DNA from: Rhizobium sp. ASV8
GTDB lineage: Bacteria > Pseudomonadota > Alphaproteobacteria > Rhizobiales > Rhizobiaceae
Length of the DNA: 64,000 bases
Direction: 5' to 3'
Assembly: GCF_016429255.1 (NCBI RefSeq)
Contig: NZ_JAELUG010000004.1
Span: 62,001-126,000 of the forward strand
This document shows positions 58,195 through 64,000 of this stretch, piece by piece. Position numbers and translations under genes: made by a program. Position 1 is the first letter of the stretch. Each line of letters starts with the position of its first letter. Below the pieces are notes generated by a model. The model was not told the DNA's origin, did not search any database, and worked only from the letters and a program-made list of their open reading frames with translations.

Positions 58195-59469
58195 TTAGGC
58201 CGCGTCAGCGGCCAGAAGTTGCATGTCGAGGTGCTTGCCATTGTGGCCGGTGATTGCGACCTGCACAAGGTCGCGCGGGCAAAGGCCGGGGGCGGCGACA
58301 AGCGTGAAGTTTTCCGTATGCGCCAGCCCGTTATTCTCCACAAGCAGCCATTGCCGCGTGCCGACCATCTTGTCCAGATGGGTCTGGTGCAATCTTTGTC
58401 CAGCCTCGCGCAGACGAGCGGCGCGATCCTTGATCAGGCCGCGGTCGAGTTGCGGCATGCGAGCCGCCGGTGTGCCTGGGCGCGGGCTATAGGGAAAGAC
58501 ATGCAGATGCGCGATGCCGGCCTCTTCAGCCAGACCGACGGCATTGGCGAACATCTCTTCCGTTTCCGTCGGAAAGCCGGCGATCATATCGGCGCCGAAG
58601 CTTGTCTCGGGGCGCATGCGGCGCACATCCTCGATGAAGCGCAGAGCATCGGCGCGTGAGTGCCGGCGCTTCATGCGCTTGAGGATCATATCGTCGCCGT
58701 GCTGCAGCGAGAGATGCAGATGCGGCATGAAGCGCGGCTCGTCGGCGATGAGATCCATCAGATGCTGATCGGCCTCGATGCTGTCGATCGAGGACAGTCG
58801 CAACCGGCGGATTTCCGGGATCTGCTTCAGCAGCGTCTTGGCAAGCAGGCCGAGCGTCGGCGTTCCCGGCAGATCGGCGCCGTAGCTCGTGGCATCGACG
58901 CCGGTCAGCACGATTTCGCGATAACCGCTTTCGACGAGATTGCGGGCCTGATCGACGACGGCGCCCATCGGCACCGAGCGCGAATTGCCGCGGCCATAGG
59001 GAATGATGCAGAAGGTGCAGCGATGGTCGCAGCCGTTCTGTACCTGGATGAAGGCGCGTACATGGCCGTCGATATGGCGGATCATCTGCGGGGCGGTCGC
59101 CCGCACGCTCATGATATCGTTGACGCGCAGCTTCTCTTCGGCAGAAACGCCGAAATCCGGTAGGGAACGATACGAGGCGCTCTTCAGCTTCTCCTCGTTG
59201 CCGAGCACGGCATCCACTTCGGCCATCTCGGCAAAGGTTTGCTTCTCGGTCTGCGCCGCGCAGCCTGTGACGATGATGCGCGCATGCGGGTTGTCGCGGC
59301 GAGCGCGGCGGATCGCCTGCCGCGCCTGGCGCACGGCTTCGCCCGTCACGGCGCAGGTGTTGACCAGAATGGCATTGTTGAGTCCGGCTTTTTCAGCCTC
59401 GGCCCTCATCACTTCGGATTCATAGGTATTGAGGCGACAGCCGAAGGTAATGACCTCGACCCCGCTCAC
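58195..59469 (-). CDS. mtaB: tRNA (t6A37-C2)-methylthiotransferase
   Basis: This 424-residue radical SAM enzyme converts t6A37 to ms2t6A37 in tRNA. The N-terminal UPF0004 domain has [30 protein letters not shown] and VTGCAAQ; the radical SAM cluster motif is [18 protein letters not shown]. The C-terminal TRAM-like end is short. It overlaps the dapF stop by 4 bases (59466-59469) and is 18 bases before ftsY. Confidence 0.94.
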   Translation of the reverse strand: MSGVEVITFGCRLNTYESEVMRAEAEKAGLNNAILVNTCAVTGEAVRQARQAIRRARRDNPHARIIVTGCAAQTEKQTFAEMAEVDAVLGNEEKLKSASYRSLPDFGVSAEEKLRVNDIMSVRATAPQMIRHIDGHVRAFIQVQNGCDHRCTFCIIPYGRGNSRSVPMGAVVDQARNLVESGYREIVLTGVDATSYGADLPGTPTLGLLAKTLLKQIPEIRRLRLSSIDSIEADQHLMDLIADEPRFMPHLHLSLQHGDDMILKRMKRRHSRADALRFIEDVRRMRPETSFGADMIAGFPTETEEMFANAVGLAEEAGIAHLHVFPYSPRPGTPAARMPQLDRGLIKDRAARLREAGQRLHQTHLDKMVGTRQWLLVENNGLAHTENFTLVAAPGLCPRDLVQVAITGHNGKHLDMQLLAADAA

Positions 59470-60371
59470 CGCGCCTGAGCCCCCTGCTCTTCATCGCGCG
59501 AGAAGCTGCCCGTGACCGGATCGACCATGCCGGACCATTCCCATTCGGCAGGCCCCGTCATGACGACATGGTCGTTGCTTTCAAGCCATTCGATGGTGAG
59601 CTTGCCCGGCGCCGGTGCGGAGGCAACATCGATCGTCACCTTGCGGCCGGTACGGCCGGTCCGGGCGGCGCTGACGGCAGTCGCGCAAGCCGCCGAACCG
59701 CAGGCAAGCGTCAAGCCGGCGCCGCGCTCCCAGGTGCGTGTACGGACAAGCGTCGGCGAAAGCACCTGCGCCAGCGTGATATTGGCACGCTCGGGAAACA
59801 TCGGATGGTTTTCGAGCAAAGGGCCGAAGCGATCGAGGTCGAAGGACATCGGGTCCTTGTCCACCCAGAAGATCGCATGCGGATTGCCCATCGAAGCCAC
59901 CGAAGGCGAATGCAGGATCGGATTGTCGATCGGCCCAATCTGCAACTCGATGCGGCTGGTATCGGCAAATTCCTCGGCAAGTGGGATCTTGTCCCAGGCG
60001 AAGACCGGCTTGCCCATATCGACCGATATCGTGCCGTCTTCGTGCTCTCTCGCATTGAGGATGCCGGCAACGGTCTGGAAGGTGAAGGCATGTCTGCCGG
60101 TTTCGGACGCTAGCGCCTGCACGACGCAGCGCGTGCCGTTGCCGCAGGCCTGCGCCTTCGTGCCATCGCAATTGAGGATATCGATCCAGGCATCGGTGCC
60201 CTCTGCCTTGGGATCGTGGATCGCCATGATCTGGTCGAACTGGGTGGCCGGATCGGCATCGAGCGCAATCGCCGCCGTCGCCGTCACCACATCCTTACGG
60301 CCGCGCATGTCGACAACCAGGATCTTGTTGCCAAGCCCGTTCATCCTCGCGAATTCGACCATATTGCTCAT
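59466..60371 (-). CDS. dapF: Diaminopimelate epimerase
   Basis: This 301-residue enzyme converts LL- to meso-diaminopimelate for lysine and peptidoglycan. The two catalytic cysteines are in CGNGTRCVV and [27 protein letters not shown] is the N-terminal motif, so start 60371 (MSNMVEF) is chosen; a frame to 60533 would add 54 unconserved residues. It is the first gene of the run to ftsY. Confidence 0.96.
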   Translation of the reverse strand: MSNMVEFARMNGLGNKILVVDMRGRKDVVTATAAIALDADPATQFDQIMAIHDPKAEGTDAWIDILNCDGTKAQACGNGTRCVVQALASETGRHAFTFQTVAGILNAREHEDGTISVDMGKPVFAWDKIPLAEEFADTSRIELQIGPIDNPILHSPSVASMGNPHAIFWVDKDPMSFDLDRFGPLLENHPMFPERANITLAQVLSPTLVRTRTWERGAGLTLACGSAACATAVSAARTGRTGRKVTIDVASAPAPGKLTIEWLESNDHVVMTGPAEWEWSGMVDPVTGSFSRDEEQGAQAR

Positions 60372-60573
60372 GGGATCATTCCTATTGTCGAGCTGTATAT
60401 GGCGGAAACCTGGGGGAATTACCAGTGGGATGATGGTCTCTCGGCATCGTGCAGCGAGAGACAGGAAGCGACCGCATCGTCGCCGGTGTGTCGGCGGAGG
60501 CGCCGCCGTTGCTGTGTCGGCGGCGTCGGGCACTTGGGCACGACGACGCCGGGATCTTGGTTATTGGACCCAG

Positions 60574-61026
60574 CTATCGGGCAGCAGCCGCCATGGCGCG
60601 CTCGTCCTCGGACGCTTCCTTGATCGGAAACGCCCAATCATAGGCAATGTTGAAGACGAAGGCGTAAACCAGATAGAAGGTGACCACTGCAATATCCATC
60701 AGAAGCGCCGCAAAGAGCGTGATCTGAAGATACCAGGCAATGAACGGGATCAGGATGACCACGAGGCCCGCTTCGAAAAGTACGGTGTGGATGATCCGGA
60801 TACCGATGGTCTTCTGGACCTTGCCGCGCAAACGCATCAGCGCGCGGTCGAAGCCGAGATTATAGATGAAGTTCCATAGTGTCGCCGCGGTCGCCCCGAC
60901 CACGCCGATGACGCCCATATGGGCGATGGGCTGATTGAAGACGATTGCCGCAAGCGGCGTGAAGGTGGCCAGGCCGATAAGTTCAAACAGGACGGCGTGC
61001 CGAACACGATCTCCGAAACTGCGCAT
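60574..61026 (-). CDS. PACE family efflux protein
   Basis: This 150-residue membrane protein has four helices in two tandem pairs: RSFGDRVRHAVLFELIGLA with N-F-I-Y-N in LWNFIYNLGFDRAL, and RIIHTVLFEAGLVVILIPF with YLVYAFVFNIAYDWAFP. This is the duplicated transmembrane-pair layout of PACE efflux proteins such as AceI, which export chlorhexidine or diamines. The natural substrate is unknown. It is divergent from a LysR regulator, its likely controller. Confidence 0.92.
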   Translation of the reverse strand: MRSFGDRVRHAVLFELIGLATFTPLAAIVFNQPIAHMGVIGVVGATAATLWNFIYNLGFDRALMRLRGKVQKTIGIRIIHTVLFEAGLVVILIPFIAWYLQITLFAALLMDIAVVTFYLVYAFVFNIAYDWAFPIKEASEDERAMAAAAR

Positions 61027-61061
61027 TTTTCAAATTCCTACTCTATGTTGTCGGCCTGCCT

Positions 61062-61074
61062 TCTATCAGATAGA
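61062..61074. promoter_or_regulatory. Palindrome 1 in the PACE/LysR gap
   Basis: TCTATCAGATAGA is a 13-base perfect palindrome with a central A, in the 88-base gap. With the second site it suggests a LysR-type regulator binding region. Confidence 0.6.
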
Positions 61075-61095
61075 TTGAGGCAATAAAGTTAGAAA

Positions 61096-61114
61096 CTATC
61101 TGGAATTCTGATAG
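61096..61114. promoter_or_regulatory. Palindrome 2, next to the LysR start
   Basis: CTATC and GATAG arms flank a 9-base centre; the right arm ends at the base before the lysR ATG. It repeats the CTATC/GATAG words of palindrome 1 and probably serves autoregulation. Confidence 0.55.
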
Positions 61115-62029
61115 ATGGATGTTTCGCTGGAGCAATTGGAAGCTTTCGTCGCGGCTGCGGAAAACGGGTCCTTCTCGGCCGCCGCACGGCGCCTTCGCAA
61201 GGCCCAGTCCGCAGTCAGCCTCTTGATCTCCTCCTTGGAAGACGATCTCGGCATCAAGCTCTTCAGCCGCGCGACGAGAAACCCGACCCTCACCGAAGCA
61301 GGAACAAGACTGCTCCCGGAGGCCAAGCTGCTGCTGGACCGGCGCGAGCACCTGATCGGCGTTGCCAGGAGCTTTGACGAGCACATCGAGACACGTCTGG
61401 TCGTCGCAATCGACGAATTCTATCCCGAGCCTGCGATCGGCAGCCTCTTTGCCGACTTCGCGGATCGATTTCCGCATGTCGAGCTGGAACTCCTGTCTCC
61501 CCACTCGCAGGCCATCACCGGAATGGTTCTCGAAGGCGAGGCCGATATCGGAGTGATGTGGCGGGAAGAACAGCTCCCGCCCGAGCTCGACTTCGTCACC
61601 ATCGGTTGGGTTCCGCTGATCATGGTCTGCGGGCGCGATCATCCGCTTGCGGAAAGCACCGTCAGCTGGGAGGACCTGAAGCGCCATCGCCAGATCATGG
61701 TCACCAAGCGCCGTGACGTCGCCAGAAGGCACCAGGTCAGGGTTGCCGCCGAGGTCTGGTGGGTCGAGAGCCATTGGGTCATTCTTCAGATATTGCGGCA
61801 GGGCATCGGCTGGGCGCTCATCCCGGCCCATATTCTGGCGAATTCGCAGCTGGCGCCGGAACTGGCAACGCCCCGGCCACTCTTCGATAGCGGCGCCCAT
61901 CCGGTCGCCCTCGAGCTTGTCTGGCACAAACAAAGGCCGGCAGGCCCGGCGGCAAAATGGCTGAGGGAGCATTTCGTCGCCAATGGCAACAAGCATGGAA
62001 TCCTGGAGGCGAGCGCCGCGCGTCGGTAA
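61115..62029 (+). CDS. LysR family transcriptional regulator
   Basis: This 304-residue regulator has the N-terminal winged helix: SLEQLEAFVAAAENGSFSAAARRLRKAQSAVSLLISSLE (in parts), followed by LFSRATRNPTLTEAG and a two-lobe effector domain. The effector is unknown. It is divergent from the PACE efflux gene with two palindromes in the gap. Confidence 0.94.
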   Translation: MDVSLEQLEAFVAAAENGSFSAAARRLRKAQSAVSLLISSLEDDLGIKLFSRATRNPTLTEAGTRLLPEAKLLLDRREHLIGVARSFDEHIETRLVVAIDEFYPEPAIGSLFADFADRFPHVELELLSPHSQAITGMVLEGEADIGVMWREEQLPPELDFVTIGWVPLIMVCGRDHPLAESTVSWEDLKRHRQIMVTKRRDVARRHQVRVAAEVWWVESHWVILQILRQGIGWALIPAHILANSQLAPELATPRPLFDSGAHPVALELVWHKQRPAGPAAKWLREHFVANGNKHGILEASAARR

Positions 62030-62185
62030 GTGCCGCACGACCGAGGCATGCCTTGGCGATTGTTGCGCCTTCGGGCATGGCAACCGCCGGCTTCCGACAT
62101 ATCTCATACCTATCCGGTTTCATGCTGACGAACATTTTTCGAAAAAACATCGACCCTGTGTCGGATCGCTGAAAGTTCGCCCGTC

Positions 62186-62300
62186 CTAGAGACGGATGAC
62201 TTTGGGTCCATCAGGCCTAAAATCTGAATCCGCTCTAGAAACTCAAGAAATAGAGCACGATGTCGCCCGAAAACCGCACACACTTTTCGGCATCGCGCTC
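62186..62300. repeat. Two-part palindromic mosaic repeat, copy 2
   Basis: Part 1 (62186-62239) and part 2 (62252-62300) match those at 47433-47487 and 47499-47548 in the same order, with a few changes (GGGTCCATCAGGCC in the first loop). The element fills most of the gap between lysR and the SRPBCC gene. No other gene was seen in that 310-base gap. Confidence 0.8.
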
Positions 62301-62339
62301 CAGGCTCGTCCACTCCGTCCATTCAGAAGGAACATAGCC

Positions 62340-62783
62340 ATGCCGAATACCATACGCCTGCACCGTGTCCTGGCCACCAGCCCGGAGAAGGTCTATCGCG
62401 CATTCATCGAGGCGGACGCGCTCGCCAAGTGGCTCCCGCCGAACGGCTTTGCCTGCACCGTGCACCATATGGAACCGAGCGTCGGCGGCACGTTCAAAAT
62501 GTCGTTCCGCAACTTCACGACAGGGCAAAGCCACTCCTTCGGCGGCGATTTCCGCGAGCTCATTCCCGGCGAACTCGTGCGCTACACCGACAAGTTCGAC
62601 GACCCGAACCTGCCTGGCGAAATGGAAGTGACCGTGACTTTGAAGAAGGTCTTGGTCGGCACCGAAGTGAATATCACCCAGGCCGGCGTGCCTGATGTCA
62701 TTCCGCCGGAAGCCTGCTATCTCGGTTGGCAGGAATCGCTGCGCAATCTGGCAAAGCTGGTCGAGCCTGAAATCAACCAGTAA
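62340..62783 (+). CDS. SRPBCC/AHSA1 family protein
   Basis: This 147-residue protein has the START-like fold of the AHSA1 group: IRLHRVLATSPEKVYRAFIE, ALAKWLPPNGFAC, MEPSVGGTFKMSF and the C-terminal WQESLRNLAKLVEPEI. It probably binds a hydrophobic ligand; the function is unknown. ATG 62340 follows AGAAGGA; the open frame upstream runs through the repeat. Confidence 0.9.
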   Translation: MPNTIRLHRVLATSPEKVYRAFIEADALAKWLPPNGFACTVHHMEPSVGGTFKMSFRNFTTGQSHSFGGDFRELIPGELVRYTDKFDDPNLPGEMEVTVTLKKVLVGTEVNITQAGVPDVIPPEACYLGWQESLRNLAKLVEPEINQ

Positions 62784-62804
62784 GGTCCACCGTACTGGAG
62801 CTCC

Positions 62805-62908
62805 TGCATAATTCCTTAAATCGGAATCGATTTGAGGATAAAATTATGCAGTAGATTTAGAGTGCTACAGCGACCTTTGCGCGTCATGTATGACGCGCGG
62901 CGCTGTAG
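62805..62908. repeat. Paired-hairpin rhizobial intergenic repeat
   Basis: Hairpin 1 (62805-62850) pairs TGCATAATT with AATTATGCA around an AAATCG/CGATTT core. Hairpin 2 (62865-62908) pairs CTACAGCG with CGCTGTAG and GCGCGTCA with TGACGCGC. Together they are the familiar rhizobial CTACAGCG-GCGCGTC repeat unit; only one copy is in this window. Confidence 0.75.
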
Positions 62909-62912
62909 TAGC

Positions 62913-62945
62913 AAAAGCCGCCTCGAAGAACAGGGCGGCTTTTTT
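62913..62945 (+). terminator. Terminator of the SRPBCC gene, possibly bidirectional
   Basis: AGCCGCC (62916-62922) pairs with GGCGGCT (62934-62940), followed by TTTTTT on the plus strand. On the other strand the same stem is followed by TTTTGC, so it may also serve the convergent MBL-fold gene. Confidence 0.85.
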
Positions 62946-62967
62946 GCGTGACCATGAAGGTCGCGGC

Positions 62968-63975
62968 TTAAACGGCGGGCACGTCGAAGATTTCGCCGGC
63001 CCGCAGCGGGCGAAACCGATCCGATTCCACACCCTCAGCCTTCAACGCCACATCGAGCGCATGAACGGGTTCGTCAATGCCTTCATCCGTCAGCTGGAAC
63101 GTCGCGAAGTGATGCCCGGCGACATAGGCTGCGTTGCAGAGCTTCATGCCCTTCACCGCCTCTTCCGGATTTTGGTGCTGCCCCTTCATGAACCAGCGCG
63201 GCTCGTAAGCGCCGAATGGGAGGATAGCGAGGCGAAAACCGCCGTGCTTGCGGGCAGCCGCTTCGTAATTGATGCCATCGTGAAAGCCGGTGTCACCGAC
63301 ATGATAGATCTTGCCAACTGGCGTGGTCAGCACGAATGCCGCCCAGAGCGCCATGCGCCGGTCGCCCATACCGCGCGCCGACCAGTGATGGCAGGGCTCG
63401 ACATCGATGGTCACACCAGCATCGAAGACGATGCGATCGCCCCAGTCGACAACGGCAATCTCGGCATCGGGAACGGCGCGCCGGATGATCGTGTCGTTGC
63501 CGAGCGGCGTCACGATCCTGGGCCGGTGTGCCTGATGCAGGCGAGCCAGCGTTTCAAGATCGAGATGATCGTAGTGATTATGCGTCACCAGCACGAGGTC
63601 GATATGCGGCAGGTCTTCGAACCGGATGCCAGGCGGCACCACGCGCTTCGGCCCCATGGAGCGAAAGGGGCTGACCCGCTCCGACCAGACGGGATCGGTC
63701 AAGATGTTCAACCCTGCAATCTGCACCAGCATCGAAGCATGGCCGACCATCGTCACCCGCATCTGCTCGCCGAAGACGTGGCGATCGGGCCTTGCCGGGG
63801 GAAAGGCTGTCATGACGGGATTGGGCCAACGCACCCGCCCGCCACCGAACTGCCATCTCAGCAAAGCTAGAATATTGCCCGGCGCGACACCGCGGGGATT
63901 GAAGAAGCGACGGCCGTCGAAATGTTCAGAAACCGGGCCCTGGTAATAGGGATTCTTCTTATCCGAGACGGTCAT
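62968..63975 (-). CDS. Metallo-beta-lactamase-fold hydrolase (UlaG/NAPE-PLD-like)
   Basis: This 335-residue protein has the MBL motif LVTHNHYDHLDLETL (HxHxDH), GHASMLVQIAGLNILTDPVWSERVSP and further ligands in CHHWSARGMGDRRMAL and HVGDTGFHDG. The layout resembles the NAPE-hydrolysing phospholipase D/outer-membrane lipoprotein RomA group. The substrate is unknown. It begins 25 bases before the window end, so its upstream region is not seen. Confidence 0.93.
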   Translation of the reverse strand: MTVSDKKNPYYQGPVSEHFDGRRFFNPRGVAPGNILALLRWQFGGGRVRWPNPVMTAFPPARPDRHVFGEQMRVTMVGHASMLVQIAGLNILTDPVWSERVSPFRSMGPKRVVPPGIRFEDLPHIDLVLVTHNHYDHLDLETLARLHQAHRPRIVTPLGNDTIIRRAVPDAEIAVVDWGDRIVFDAGVTIDVEPCHHWSARGMGDRRMALWAAFVLTTPVGKIYHVGDTGFHDGINYEAAARKHGGFRLAILPFGAYEPRWFMKGQHQNPEEAVKGMKLCNAAYVAGHHFATFQLTDEGIDEPVHALDVALKAEGVESDRFRPLRAGEIFDVPAV

Positions 63976-64000
63976 GGCGTATCGGTTTCCTGCGATCCCG

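Overview
The window is a high-GC stretch of an alphaproteobacterial chromosome, most likely from the family Rhizobiaceae (Rhizobium in the broad sense). The gene content points there: an sdhCDAB operon, a hemC-hemD-COG4223-hemY block, IalB, DUF2794, DUF1223 and UPF0314/DUF2585 genes, a ccmABCDG cluster, and many copies of the short palindromic repeats typical of rhizobial intergenic DNA. The species cannot be fixed from the sequence alone. No tRNA, rRNA, CRISPR array, prophage or insertion sequence was recognised.

Layout. 1-2923 (minus): succinate dehydrogenase sdhC-sdhD-sdhA-sdhB, with sdhB cut by the window edge. 3226-8034: a small secreted protein, then a minus-strand run tsaD-gpsA-[antitoxin-PIN toxin]-yciI-EVE-methyltransferase, in which the toxin-antitoxin pair looks inserted into an otherwise housekeeping operon. 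8119-14064 (plus): heme biosynthesis (hemC, hemD, Mic60-like COG4223 protein, hemY), then a TerB-like protein and a glutamine amidotransferase. 14292-16281: an AT-rich two-gene island encoding a ParA-type ATPase and a stand-alone SIR2-like protein, the best candidate here for an uncharacterised defence system. 16528-23858: a gene-poor accessory-looking region with an MFS exporter, two convergent SLOG/DUF2493 paralogues, a Mg2+ P-type ATPase and a small unknown protein. 23859-34788: yggT, DUF167, ppa, GNAT, typA, a GST/MarR divergent pair with twin palindromic operators, a ComJ-like protein, an M3 peptidase, a LysE/MarR divergent pair and argG. 34980-41958: SDR, LysE, rlmN, ialB, ykvA, pterin dehydratase, low-molecular-weight phosphatase, thpR and a GDSL esterase. 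42041-48571: an ABC transporter (ATPase plus large permease), Bax-inhibitor-1 protein, acetyltransferase, DUF2794 and DUF1223. 48825-55022: acnA, and divergently ccmA-B-C-D-G for cytochrome c maturation. 55338-60371 (minus): dapF-mtaB-ftsY-yciB-DUF2585. 60574-63975: PACE efflux protein with divergent LysR, an SRPBCC/AHSA1 protein and a metallo-beta-lactamase-fold hydrolase.

Themes. Central respiration and its cofactors dominate: succinate dehydrogenase, aconitase, heme synthesis and cytochrome c maturation. Against this core, interspersed palindromic repeats occur at more than a dozen places. Some supply the stop codon of the preceding gene, and one composite element lies inside ftsY in frame, adding repeat-encoded peptides to the FtsY N-terminal region. 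Start codons were chosen from Shine-Dalgarno sequences and gene overlaps; where a longer open frame exists this is stated.
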